Positions 1 to 12,292 of a stretch of 64,000 bases of DNA are shown piece by piece; the first letter of the stretch is position 1; the number at the start of each line of letters is the position of its first letter. The stretch spans positions 3,038,001 through 3,102,000 of the forward strand of contig JAJHTX010000004.1 of assembly GCA_032164295.1 (NCBI GenBank), in the 5' to 3' direction. This DNA is from Inonotus obliquus. Lineage: Eukaryota > Basidiomycota > Agaricomycetes > Hymenochaetales > Hymenochaetaceae. Under the pieces are notes generated by a model. It saw nothing but the letters and a program-made list of their open reading frames with translations, was not told the origin of the DNA and searched no databases. Position numbers and translations under genes: made by a program.

Positions 1-47
1 ACTTTATATAGTGTCCATTATTTCCAGACAATCCTTCACGGACGAGC

Positions 48-797
48 TTAGAGCCCAAGAGAACTTAGTGTCAGTCCGAGAGCAAGACGGTTGAGCAAAC
101 CGGCCAGGCCCGTGAGTCTGATTGAAACAAAGTACGTCAGTGGATAAGAGGAAGTTAAGATGGATAGTAGACGTACAGGTTGGCGACGAGGCGGAGAACA
201 CCGGCAAGAAGAATCTCGAGACCCAGAAGGACTTGCGCAAGTGAAGTGTCGATGCCACTAAAGAGGAATCCAATGTTGGGGATGCTTGCTCCAGCTTGAA
301 GAACGACGTTGAGCGTGGTGGCGATGTCCTGTCATGAAGATGAATTCAGCGTCCTTGCTTTAATGGTATGCATCAAGGATCACATACGTCAACGATACCA
401 GCGACGAGGTTTGCAATATCGTCTTCGCTCTGACGCTTGGTCAATGCAAGAGTAACTGGGTCCAGGCCCGATAGAGAGCCCGCGGCTGTGTCAAGAGCTG
501 CGACCAGGTCGTCGAAGAGCGGGGTCAGGGTCTCTTCCGTAGCATTTCCACTTGTCGCGACATCCTCTGCATTAATACACAGTTCAGCATGATCGGCAGT
601 ATAACGGCCTGACAGAAATACTCACGGATCTGAGGAAGGATGGAGTCTGTCGAAGCCTTGAGCGTCGTGAAGACCTCTTCGATATCACCAATGTCGCGCT
701 TGGCTAGCTCGACGTTGGTGACCGTTGGGCTGGCAAGCGCCAATGTTCCGAACGTTAATGAAGCAGCGAAGAAGGACACGACGCGAGTGAACAACAT
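48..797 (-). CDS. Small secreted helical protein, unknown function
   Basis: Four exons join in frame into a protein of about 190 residues: 797-626, 566-388, 328-177 and 117-48. All three introns are 59 bases with GT...AG ends. The N-terminus MLFTRVVSFFAASLTFGTLALASP is a signal peptide (hydrophobic core about residues 4-22). The mature protein is Ala/Leu/Thr-rich and predicted helical. A KR pair near residue 33 and another about two thirds along could be processing sites. The last ~40 residues are strongly hydrophobic, with many Leu and Gly. It resembles the small secreted proteins, distantly HsbA-like, that are common in Agaricomycetes, but I see no catalytic motif. The intron phases all fit, which supports the model. 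Function is not assigned. Confidence 0.75.
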
Positions 798-2710
798 GGT
801 GTTTGTTTGTGCTTGAAAGATGAAAGCGGTTGAAGAACGAGGGTGAGAGGAGGGGCGTTGGAAGGCTATGGTCTGCGGTTCCTGCTTGCCTCTCTCTGCT
901 CAAGAAAGCCGTCTTTTATGCCCACTCTGCAACGGTGAAACGTAAGCTCGTAACATAAGACGCCCAAGAGAATGACAGAAGTATGTCGTCAGATGAGCAC
1001 AGAAAAACGGTGAACCAAGAAATGACTTCATGTCCTGTGATGGAGAATTTATGTTCGAGGTGCAAGCCTACCGTTGGTCAAGATTGAATACTTCGATGAA
1101 AATTTCCTTAGGAAAAGAAAACGTATAAAGATTTTGCATCGTGAAAGAAGGCCGGAAATCTGCGGTTGGACAAAGATAGATGAATGCAGGGCCACACTCA
1201 TCTAAGAAGCGGAGCAGTTTAGGAGTAAAGAACGCGCAATCACCCTGCGTGGAGCCACCCCATAGAACTAGAACTAAGTATGAATCTTGACTGGTAAATC
1301 CTCAGCGATCATGATCAGTAGCTAAAAGTCCGGAATTGGAAAGACACAAAGAAGTGGCAGGATGAACACAGCGTTGAGAGAAGTCACCCAGCGATGCGCA
1401 GCAGGCGTCGTGGACTCCCGACTAGAAGCCGAGAAGAAATCCTTTGGGTGGGCTTGCCTCGATGTGGGGTGCTTGAACAAACCCTTTCAGTAGTGAGGTT
1501 CTGCCCAGAATATGGAAGCACCACAAATTAATACCGCTAAGGATGAGTGGGGCTCGAGATGTTCTGATGAAGGAAACATATGTATCTCAAGAAGATGCCC
1601 CAGATTGTTCCAGGTGAGTATCACTACTAGAGCAGAGCGAAAGGAAGACATGTTAGGTAAGTATCTTATCCTCAGAACTAAAAAAGTTTCATTCAGTTTC
1701 AGTTGAAAGGAAAAGATGGGCTTACAACTCGAGTTTTGAGGTTGCGATTCCCACCTATCTGATCGGCCGCGGTTGACGATGAGCTCAATAGCATCCGTTT
1801 ACTCTGTCGCCATAATTGCGCCCCGCACGCAGTGGCACGTTTTGGGGCCCACAAGAATAAGATCTCAAAACTTCCGGTGCTGTGTAGTAACAAAACAAAA
1901 ACAACATGAGCAAGTTGAGAAACCGGGAAATTCCGAGTTCGGTACCGAAATTGTATCACGTGTAGGCAATGCTAGCGTAAGACTCGAGATCTAGACTTCA
2001 GGAGGTGATCGCGAATCAGTGATTCTAAATTGGGCATTTCTTAATATTAGCAACCATCTTCTCCTGTTTGATACAAGACCACGTAACTATAATTACTTCC
2101 CCATCTCCATTTATCAAAAAACTATTTGTGCCTCTCAAGCACCGAGAAATCGCGGATTGGATTGATGAGTACGCTCGACCAGATTCAGCACCTCCGAGTT
2201 TTCCCAGTTCAAATCGGGCTCGGTCCACCTGCAAGAAACATATCCTCCAAGTATCCGTTGTGAGAAGACCACTCGGATATTATCATCAGGTCTCGTTCTT
2301 AGTCTCTAATGTAACTTTTGACGAACCTGCTCGGTCTTTCGTCGATTTTTGCAGAGAACTCCGTACAAAGATACACATTCAAGCAATAGGCTTGTCTCTC
2401 CTTGGCATCAATACGATTATTACTGCCTCACGATGACTTTTAAGGGGAAGAGGGGTAGCAAATTTCTTTTCTACTCCCAACCGTCTCTCGCCGTTGAAAC
2501 AGGTGGTGCCGCTCTGCCTCAGACACTTTGCTCTACGCAGGTAGTCCGGTTATGAGATTCTAGCTCGATTTTGCATTCCTGCAGCCATTCTTTTGAATTT
2601 CCTAGTCCTACCCACCTTTCGTCGTTCATTAGGCAACTCCTACGTCGTCCTTTCAAAAAAACCCGCTCCTTCCTCCCAGAATCCTGTGAAATCGAAAGTA
2701 TAAGATCAGA
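798..2710. other. Intergenic region, no convincing gene
   Basis: This holds the 5' flank of the small secreted protein gene and of the DUF1996 gene; the two are transcribed away from each other. A 122-codon open frame at 2068-2436 (+) has no signal peptide, recognisable motif or splice context and is overlapped by an antisense open frame, so I do not call it. A pyrimidine-rich stretch lies at about 2580-2680, just before the DUF1996 start, as is common in basidiomycete promoters. Confidence 0.5.
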
Positions 2711-4435
2711 ATGGAGTTCCGCTTTTTTATGCACTTGACTGTGCTTTTTGTTCTGCTCGCACCAGCGCAGGCCTTCTGGATTCTCTCTCACAGCTCCTTG
2801 ACGCAAGGTCGTCTCGACCCAATTGTCACCCCAGGCCGGGTCTCTTCCCATGTCCACAATGTTATCGGCGCCAGTAACTTTGGCCCGGAGGTTTCTTTCG
2901 ACTCGCTAATGGAAAGTAATTGCACGACGGCACCCGTTCAGGCTGATATGAGGTCAGCTTTTCACTGTCCCTCCATTGTTCTAGCTTATCTTATGCAATC
3001 CCAGTTCATATTGGGCGCCGCAGTTGTACTACCATGATCACACGGACAACACGTTCACTCTCGTCCCGATAAACTACGTGCAGACTTACTGTACGTCCAT
3101 GTCAGATTGTTCCAAGCCTATTCGTCGCTTACGAGCGGCGTCCAGATCTCCAGCGGACGCAATCTAGTACTTCGGAGATCTTGGCTTTCCCACCTGGTTT
3201 CCGCATGGTTGCAGGCTCTCTACGCACATCATACAATTCATCCAACCAAGAAGACCGGGCGGTCAATTTTGTCTGCTTGGATTATGATGGTGGAAGTTCG
3301 GATCATGATGAATTCCCGGAAATCAGTTGTCCCAATGGTATCCGTGCGCAAGTCATCTTCCCCAGCTGCTGGGACGGGGAACGGATGGACTCGGAGGATC
3401 ATAAGAGGCATGTATCTTATCCTTTGGGAGGAAGTCCGGACAATGGCGATTGTCCTTCGTCGCATCCTCGCAAGGTATGCCAATCGTTTTCTCTGTCGCC
3501 CCAACGACGTCTTCTGATAACAATGGAATGGATTTTGCATTGACAAGTTTGTTACCTTGTTCCACGAGTGGGTCTTCCATACGGAGAGGTTTGAACTTCA
3601 ATCCGGCGTTAAGAACTTCGGTATGTCCCTTAGTCTCCCGATGACCTAGATCTAGTGCTGACAAACACTACTTCATATCATGTAGTATTTGCCACAGGAG
3701 ACGAAACAGGACTCACTTTCCATGCCGACTTCGTGAGCGCTTGGGACGTTGACGTGCTACAAGCAGCTATCAACGAGTGCACAGGAGCACTATTCAATAA
3801 CGTTGAAGGTACGTACACATCATCACACATCATTCTTTTTATTGCTCAAACTGAATACCTACTAACCAAAATCAATTCCTATTGCACAAAAAAACTTGTT
3901 GGAATCGCGAACAGGCTGCCCACCATTCGTCCCATCCATCGATCACGAAAAAGCCGAATCATGCACGATCTCTCGGCAAGTCAATGAAGAGATAGACGGC
4001 CCTCTCACAGCATTACCAGGTTGCAACCCCGTTCCTTTCACGGGAAATGCAGAATGCGATGGGTTAACCACTCCTTCTATCGATGGTTACTCTGGTGGTG
4101 GTGGGGACGATGGAGAAGAAGGGAGTGATACTTACACTGGTACAAGTGCGACGAGCACGAGCGCGAGTACGGGTACGAGCGTTGTTGATTCCGATTCCGA
4201 AGAATCGACAGAGGCGAATTATCCAGAACCCTCAGACGATTCCGAATCATACGACGACGCTGAGGCAACAGGTACAGCTCTCCCAGTCTCATCACAGTAC
4301 ACAGACGATCCCGAAGCTCCATCTCCTACCGAACTGAAGCACTGCAAGAAGAAACGCCACACGGAGATCAAATACCACAAGAAACGTCGTAATCGTTCTA
4401 AGAGGGTCAATGGTCACTTACCATTGCATTTGTAA
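2711..4435 (+). CDS. Secreted DUF1996 domain protein
   Basis: Six exons join in frame into about 457 residues: 2711-2952, 3005-3090, 3146-3474, 3548-3620, 3686-3808 and 3915-4435. A signal peptide (residues 1-20, ending AQA) leads into a DUF1996 domain. Family marks visible are the VTPGRVSSHVHNVIGASNF segment, YWAPQLYYHDH, YYLQR, GFRMVAG, the Cys-containing FPSCWDGE, SHPRKFVTLFHE and the HADFVSAWD segment near the end of the domain. After it comes a Cys-containing piece, then a Ser/Thr/Gly/Asp-rich acidic tail and a Lys/Arg/His-rich end. DUF1996 proteins are widespread secreted or wall-associated fungal proteins of unknown activity; the His-rich core suggests metal binding or hydrolase-like chemistry, which is inference. 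The tail could be O-glycosylated or bind polyanions. Confidence 0.88.
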
Positions 4436-5002
4436 AAAGTCACTGGTGAAACGATACAGTTCCCTTTTATCCCACCTCATTTCAATGTTGATCGCAGGGG
4501 CAAGCCCTTAGCAAGCATTTCACATAGTCGTTCTTAATCATACATACCCATTTCCCTTTCCAGAGGTTTATCCCCACGCCTGGAAGCTCAGATACCTTAC
4601 CTCACTTCGTCTCACGGTTACCAACGTCCATACACGTACACTTGTTGTGCTGACAAGCACGTTTACGAGCACTTGACGTGTCTGTAATATCATCGGCTTT
4701 TGATACAACAATTGAATGTAATTTCTCTATAAATGCGAGGGGCTTCATCTTTATAATCATAGATACATTCGTTCAATAAAGATATTAATCTCGAGCGATA
4801 TAATTTCTAAAGCTACCATTTATTGATCTATCTGACCAAGTGTCCAACGAATGCTCTATTTCAAGGGATAAGATCGAAGAGAATGAAACGTCTGTCTGCC
4901 ATTCGACAGGGAATGGTGACAGCAAGAGTATATCAGGGTTCGATTCACATGAGATCGCAACATTAGGGAGAAGAAAAGGTGGATATTATAAACGGAAAGA
5001 AT
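4436..5002. other. Convergent 3' flanks
   Basis: Shared 3' region of the DUF1996 gene (+) and the first ABC transporter (-). A-rich, T-rich stretches at about 4720-4810 are plausible polyadenylation signals. No gene seen. Confidence 0.5.
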
Positions 5003-8000
5003 CTAGCGACGTGAGCGAATGCGGAAAATGTAAGTAAAGACGTAAACCATAACAGTCTAGAGGGGACAAGGGGTAAGTATTTTGTCACAAGTAAATTCGA
5101 GTCAACTCAGACCACGTACGTTGAATAAGATGTATGCCACGAGAAGTCCAAAATTACGCCAATGATGTGAATAAAAGATATTGAAGGAGCGTTCGAGGAA
5201 CTGGTCCGATGTGCGATATGGACAGAACTCGCATCCCGACGACGCATCCGGATTCTGGAGGTATCCACCAGCGCTGGCGATATAATCACCCATATACTGC
5301 GCGCATGATTGTCCACTTGGGGGTTCAACAGGGACAAGTTCCGTTGAAGAACAGTTTATCTCGAATCTCCCGAGAGCTATGATAAAAGAAAACATGAACA
5401 AATGGTCGCGATTGAATGATATGGATTGAACAACGAACCTTGTCCCAAGAGACCCTCGATGAGGTAGGTGAAGGGCGAGACTCGGTACATCCACTGCCAC
5501 CAGCCTAATTGTGCGTATGGCTGAAGTACACCGCAGCTATTGTAATATGAGTTAGCGCAACGCTCAGCAAGACGGAGAACGGAACGACTCACAAAGCAAT
5601 GACGAATGAGAACAGCGTGGTGAAGAGCAGCGCGCTAATAATAGCATTTGGCGCCATCGCAGCCACAGCTTGGGAGATCGTAGTATAGTACAACGGGAAC
5701 ATGATACCGAGCATGAGATACGTATAACCACCCCGGCTTGTATCAAAACCAACGGTCCAGTACCAACATAGGAAGAACAGTGTAGAACCGAAAATGTTCC
5801 AAGGTATCTCGACAAGCAGCATGGATGTCACCCAAGCAGACCAACTGTACATTCGGCTTGGGCGTTCCCGTACCTCATAAATATTCCGGAAGTCGATGAA
5901 AATGACTTGGATCGAGTTAGATTGCGCCGCTGCGATAATAGTCGACATGAAGGCGGCCTATTACGTGACGAAGCTCGATCAATACAAGCACACAGATGCA
6001 TGCAAGAGAGAGAGGGTACTCACGAAAAGCTTATTCTGGGTACCTTGGACGCTACTACCCGCCTTGAAGAAGGTAAACCCAATGAATAGCCCAGCTGCAA
6101 TGTTCAGGAACTGCTTCGCCATAATGTATGTTGGGTTGCGCCAGTAAGCGATATGGGCGCGGACTGTCAATTCGTAGAGCTGTAACCACCAAGATGTCGC
6201 AAACTCAGAAGCCTGGGTTGCTTGAACTGGCGGTAACTTGCGGCCTTCCTCGTGAATTTCATTCAGGTGGGCCACAAATTGCTCGTATTCCTCAGACTTG
6301 TTCCATGCTTCGTGCCAATCAATTGTTGACGTTGCCGTTGCACCTGCCCCGATCACATCGAGCATCCATTCCGCACTGCGTTAGGGATTAGTAACAGCTA
6401 AACATCGAGACCGAATGACATGAGACTCACGGGTTTTCGTGCGGTTCACATTTGCGAGCACCATTTCTCTCAAAGTAGTCGATCAGTGTGGTGGAGTTGG
6501 TCCCTAAGTCGCCGAAGTACACCGTCTGCCCGCCCTTTCGGAGTAACAACAAACGGTCGAAAACCTGGAAGAGCTCGCTAGAAGGCTGATGTATTGTGCA
6601 AAGAATGGCCTGTCCGTGGTCTGCCAAATCGCGTAAGAACCTCATGATGGCCCAAGCAGACTGACTGTCCAGGCCACTTGTCGGTTCATCTAAAAAGAGC
6701 AGAAGCTTGGGCTTTGCAGCAAGTTCTACACCGATCGTCGTGCGTTTCTTGTGCTCGACACCCAGAGAGCCGACAATAGCGTCAGCGTGATTCTCCAGGC
6801 CACACATTCTCAGGCATGTCTCAACGCTGTATAACTCATCAGCACATGCATCGAGACTAGAAAGCAGTTGAATACTTACTAGGCTTCCTTCTCGGAGAGG
6901 GGAATTTGAGCCGGCTGGCGCAGTTTGGCGGAGAACAAAAGGGCTTCCCGAACGGTGGTCTCAGGCAAATGCGTATCCATCTGCTGACAATACCCGCTAA
7001 AAAGAAGTCAACAACTAAATCACCTTGGGCAATCATAAAAATGTCATACGTTTGGGCTTGGAAATCAGGGGGCAGGGGTTGGCCGTTTACGAAGCGGTCA
7101 CCCGTAATGACGCCAACATCAGTGCGACCAGCCAGTACATTAAGCAAAGTTGTCTGAGGTGATTATGATTAGTCAATCTCCCGTTGAGCGCATGCTTGGC
7201 AACAGCAGTACAAACCTTTCCAGCTCCAGATTCACCCCTAATGATAACGAGCGCGTAAAACGATTTCGTCAGCAACAATATAAATGGGATCTGAACAAGA
7301 TGTGCTCACATTAGCGCGGTGAGTTTACCAGGGACGACGTAACCAGAAATGTCATCAAGAAGAAGGCGAGTCTCTCCTTTGCCAACCGGAACGGTGTACC
7401 GCAAATTCTGCCAAGAAAATACGTCCGACGTCCGGGGGGTTTCCTCCTGCGCCTTCTCGTTCTGCTCTGAGGACCCCTCACGCTTCGCTACAACGTCATT
7501 CTGAACTTGACCCTTCTCCTCATCGGACCCTTTCGCTTCAGCTACATGCGCTTTGCGCGCTCCACGTCTGAACAGAGTCATTGCTGTATCCGTTGCACTT
7601 CTTGTGTTGAATTCCGTGAATGTGAACAGCACTGCGAGGAATCCAACAAGGAAGGCGATGACAATCCCAACATTTCTCCAAAGATGCGAATGCGAATAGC
7701 CGTACGAGAGCTGTATGAAACGATTGCCGTCCACGGTTGACGAACCCGGTACTGACCCAACAGTAGTGCACACTTGGTTCGACAGCGATATGTCCTCGTA
7801 ACCCGGACCCATCGGGACGAGCTGCGAACAGGCCCCATTTAATGTGTAGAACTCGTTGGATATAACCGACTCAAATCCGTAAGTGAGAGGCTTAAAGAAT
7901 GATAATATGTATTAGCCCATTTCACAGATGACCGCGTAAGGGGGTAGATAGATACGTACGTTAATATACGTGATCCATCTCAGCGCACCGATCATTGATG

Positions 8001-10371
8001 GTTTCGGAATCGTATAACCGGTGTAAAGGACGAGTATAAGTGTGAAAACACCACCAAACGCTTGAGCACCCGATTCGCGCGTAAACATTGCGGCAAGCGC
8101 GCGGAAGAACGCCTTCATCGTCAGCGATACAATGAAAATGATTAAGTAAAAGGTGAAGAACTGAGATGCAGTTCGCTGTAGCCCAACGAGGAAATAAAGG
8201 ACCACACCGAATACGAGGAGGATGATAAAGGTTATTGGAACGTCCACTAGCGTAAGCGCAACGGATTCTATGAATGGGTGATACATCGCTGCTTTTGCGT
8301 GTCGGTGAACAATTGGCCTCTGAGAATACAAGGCAGGGATTTCCGCCATAGCCGACAGCGCACTAAAAAGAATAGCACTACAGCGTATGAAAGTCAGTAA
8401 AATTCACGCTGATCAAAGGTGTAAACCGATGAACGCACAAGAAAAGCACACCACCACGCGAGAAATACGCGCTTGTCGCATCCGGAACTTGCAAGAAAAT
8501 CGTACCCATGATGATAGCTTGGAAGATGAACGCGAAGAGATTTATAACCTGCGCCAACCAATCACCTCGGAGAATTTGGACCCGGCGCACAATCACTTCG
8601 CGAATCTGGTTAGCGATACTGATGGTATAAGGACTCTCCGGCCGTGTGTGCTTCGCACGTTCTGCCTGCGCTGATTCGATGTATGACCTTTGCTTGAGCT
8701 CTTTCTCTTCCTTCGGTATCGAAGGGACCTGTGGAAGCTTCCCGGTAAGGTGATCGTACTCATCCGTGTTGATAACATTTTGGGCGAGAAAGGAGGCAAT
8801 TTCTTGCTTGTTCTGTTCCGCGAGTGGGTGGCGCTGGAACGCTGACACCATCTCGTCTGCTGTGCGTGGCACGCGGTTCTCGTATCCTGAACGAGGTGTA
8901 CGCCCACCCGGATCGGTTACAGCTACAAGGAAATCCGCAGTCGTCTGTCTGTTTATGGGCTCCCACCCTTGTTCAATGAAGTACTGACGAGCGGCGTTCG
9001 CAGGACCATAATACACCATTCGACCTTCATAGATCAGGCAGACTTTGCCAAAGAGTTCGTACAGGAGCTCTGAAGCCTGATAAATCGACACGATGGACGT
9101 AAGCCCAATGGTATCCGTTGCTATGCGTAGAGCCCGCACGAATTCCAAGGCTGTCGAAGAATCCAACCCGCGTGTTGAGTTATCCCATGAACTGAGCCTT
9201 GCACGCGTCGCAAGCGCCTCGGCGATGGAGACGCGCTTGCGTTCACCACCACTCACGCCTCTAATTGCCGCGTTCCCAACTTTAGTCTTCTTCACATGCC
9301 TCAACCCAAAAATCGTCGAAAGCATATTGACGAGATCGTCGGTAAATTCCTCGCGCGAAGCGCCTCCAATACGAGCTCTCTTGCTCGGCATACGTGTCCG
9401 TGCAGCGAATTTCAGCGTTTCTTCTACCGTGAGGGTAGGGAAGTGAATATCGTCCTCAGGGCAATAGATCACATCTCCTCGATAATGCTTGTGGATCTGT
9501 TTCGAGGTGAACGAAGAGAAGTGAAGCAGTCCAGAAACATCGTGATAGTCTTCATGCTGATTCGAGACCGCCTTGAGGAACGTAGAGCATCCGGCTCCAG
9601 GTCGACCAAGAACCACTATTTATAATTAATGGCTTGATTGCGTATATACATGAAGGAAATGTACTTACAGAGCATCTCACCCGGATTGACGACGCCTTCA
9701 AAGCCAGAAATGATGTCCCGGACAGGAGGATGGTTAATTGACCGTATTGTGTCAACAATAGATAACGGATTCAGCGTTGAACCAACAGTCGGCTGATAGC
9801 TTGCTGCGGTACCAAGACCCTGAACTCGTAAGTCCTGGAATACCACGCCAAGTTCACGCGGTCTGATACTACTGTCTTGTCCTCTGAGGCAAATATCCCA
9901 TCAGCATCTATCAAACCCACTACCAAGTAAATAATATCACCTTCGAACTGAATCTTTGAAATACGCTTCAAGATCAAATTTATCGGAATCAAGAGCGCCT
10001 ACTGCGGATACAACCGTACTCTCGTCACTACTATGAGCAGGACCTTCTCCGCGCCCATGCGATGGGTGGGCGGCCTGGCTTTGCATTGTTAGAGTGCGCC
10101 TCAGTTCGCTCACACCTTGAGGATCGAAAAAGTCCACAGCGACATGGGAGGCCGAAGAACCTCGCCTCCGCCTCCTTGCAGACTCGACACCTTGAGCAAC
10201 ATCGGCCGAGTCTTCGGAGTGGGTGTTTACTGGCGAGTGAGGATGGCCATGGTGGTGGAAGTGCTCACCGATAGCAGCGGCTGCTATCGCAGAACTCGGG
10301 GGGAGTTCTGGAACGGTGTCTCGTTCGAGCGGTGTCTGGGTTCCAGACGGAGGCGACACGTTCGTGTGCAT
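5003..10371 (-). CDS. PDR/ABCG full-size ABC transporter (copy 1)
   Basis: A many-exon gene for a full-size pleiotropic-drug-resistance transporter of roughly 1,450 residues, arranged NBD1-TMD1-NBD2-TMD2. The N-terminus (10371-9940) is disordered, with a His-rich run and an RRRRR patch. NBD1 begins with Walker [10 protein letters not shown], which has Cys where Lys is canonical, as in other fungal PDR pumps. It continues with the [10 protein letters not shown] signature and [16 protein letters not shown]2 has canonical GESGAGKTTLL, the altered signature [15 protein letters not shown], then [14 protein letters not shown] and TIHQPSS. Each NBD is followed by a cluster of hydrophobic helices, and TMD2 contains the Cys-rich extracellular loop typical of the family. 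A last short exon (about 5056-5003) supplies the final helix and ends RIRSRR-stop. It should export drugs or lipids across the plasma membrane using ATP. The substrate cannot be told from sequence. Confidence 0.93.
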
Positions 10372-10886
10372 GAGACGAGAGACGTTCTATCGGGTCAGCA
10401 CTAGGCTCTTTGGTGGCGGTGGAAGGGGGAGTAGATTAAAGGGGGAATAAGGTGAGGCAAAAAAGAAAGTAGGTGGAGGTGTATGCGCATTGAGGTTCAA
10501 AGGATGCGATGGTTTTATTGGAGTCCAGGAGTCCATGCCGGCTGTACGCGTTCCAGTCTCGCACTGAATTCGCACTCCGGCGAGCAGTCTGGATAAGATT
10601 TATGTCAGTCCAATGACAAATACGGTCCGATCGGATCACGTGATACAAGTAAGCCTTTCATCGCACCTATTTCCGCTGTCGGGCTTTTTGCGTCAGAGTG
10701 CCCAGAAATTCATTACAAAGGGTCGGGGGCCGCAAGTGCGCACCACAATAGTTCTGTATCTTGCACCTCTTCACCTACTGTAGCTTTAAGAAATGAATCG
10801 TTGAAGATGCTCCGAGTCAGCATCAATCTTCTAAGTGCGAGATCGGAACACTCACTTGCAGTGCATTATTGACGCCTCCAACAAAG
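10372..10886. other. 5' flank of ABC transporter copy 1
   Basis: Contains a purine-rich stretch (10420-10480) directly upstream of the transporter start; read on the transcribed strand it is a pyrimidine-rich promoter tract. No gene seen. Confidence 0.45.
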
Positions 10887-11299
10887 ATGGGCGCAGAATC
10901 AAGCCATTTTGAAGATCCGTACCCGCGTTCCGAATCCGGTTCGACGAACAAGACCACGCATCGATTACGAGATGACTACGTGCGTTGTTGTCTCACTACA
11001 ATCGCATAATGGCTATTACTTGTCTTTGCTAGTGGCGACTTCTGCGCAGCCTTCTGGTACCAAACCCAGTCCGCCTGCCATAATCCGTGACGTTTTGCCT
11101 GATTTGACTGCGCTTTTTAGCATCAGACAAACAGCACGGAGGTTTCACCAGATTTGCTCGGTTTGGTCTCCTGGATACATCGTATTCTGGAACAGCTCTC
11201 GCCGCTCCAGCCTGTTACCTGTTTGCAAATGAAAGGAATCCGAAGCAGCGGGATTACGAGTATACGCTAACGCCGACTTCAATTCGTAGCAGATACTAG
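10887..11299 (+). CDS. Possible small split gene, unrecognised
   Basis: An ATG at 10887 opens a codon-like stretch beginning MGAESSHFEDPYPRSESGS and running through RLRDDY. A later stretch (about 11130-11299) reads convincingly in one frame as GGFTRFARFGLLDTSYSGTA, then a short hydrophobic piece, LFANERNPKQRDYEYTLTP and a stop. Candidate introns lie between them (a GTGCGT donor near 10977, a TTTGCTAG acceptor near 11033, a GTACC donor and a TTTTTAG acceptor near 11121), but I could not make all the phases agree. It may be a small membrane-associated protein, or a decayed gene. I do not recognise the family. Confidence 0.3.
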
Positions 11300-12292
11300 C
11301 GCTTCATTTGCGATAAGGTGAAGCTCGGTTATCGGTTTGAACAAAGTCGGATTGCCGATTAATTCAGTTACCTCTTGGCCACCGAACATGTTCCATGCCT
11401 CTGATTTGCCAACGTTGTTTACACCATTGTTTCTTGCTTGAATGCGATGTATTGGAAAGAATCGCTGGACTGATAGAGGGATGAGGAGGAAAAGCTGCCA
11501 CGAGTACTAGTACTGCCAATTCACACCCCCCATGAATTCGGATTTAATTGCCTATGTTGGTGCGTTCTGTTGTTGAATGTGTCATCGCTTATGTAAGTAC
11601 TGTATCCTGAGCTCCAATCATCTCGGTGTCTTGGAACGTCTCATCAGGTGAAAAGTACGGAGACAAGTACTTTCCGAGCTTTCCTTCCATCTTCACAGTA
11701 GTCCTTCCTTGCACTACGCACGGTCTTCAATGATGAATTGAAACGATGCCTTTTCATCCATGTTTCGCGCTATAATGATCGCGGCGATAAGCACGGATGC
11801 ATGTCTGTGGCACTGCTTCGGCCGTGCTAGAACCAGTGCTGGCGACTTCAGAATAAGATCGGGAGGGATGATATCCGCGAAGCAAGGATCTGATGTGCGC
11901 TGCTGCTCCCAGACTCAGCCATGCGAGAGGCGAACGACTGTAAAACAACTAAGAAAGACAGTATCATTATGCTTGACGCTGAAATCAGCCGTATTGTGTC
12001 CCAGGCAAATTTGCGATAAAAGCAAAGAAGGTTCGGCTAATTTTGGTTGATATCAAACCCCGTGATTGTGAGTATTCACTGCCACATTGGCATCACGTTT
12101 TCTGGGCAACACGTTTCTGCCGCCTCTCAACGTCCACCTCTCGTATTTCCCTCCTTCTCTCTCTTACTTTTCCTCGGGTCTTCGGTCTGATTCTTGCGGA
12201 GGGCGGATTATAGGACGGCTTGTGAAGGGATTAGAATACGATAGAAAAGAACCTCAGAGTTACGATAAACGCCAGGAGGTCCGCATACAGTC
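11300..12292. other. Intergenic region before the histone deacetylase
   Basis: Short open frames occur (for example 11760-12050 +) but with no motif, signal peptide or splice support. A pyrimidine-rich tract at about 12110-12180 probably belongs to the deacetylase promoter. Confidence 0.45.

Noticed and set aside
2068..2436. 122-codon open frame upstream of the DUF1996 gene
   Set aside because: No signal peptide, motif, splice context or bias; an antisense frame overlaps it.
4925..4965. B-box-like GGTTCGATTC, possible tRNA
   Set aside because: The flanks do not pair into a T-arm, and no D-arm or anticodon arm is visible.
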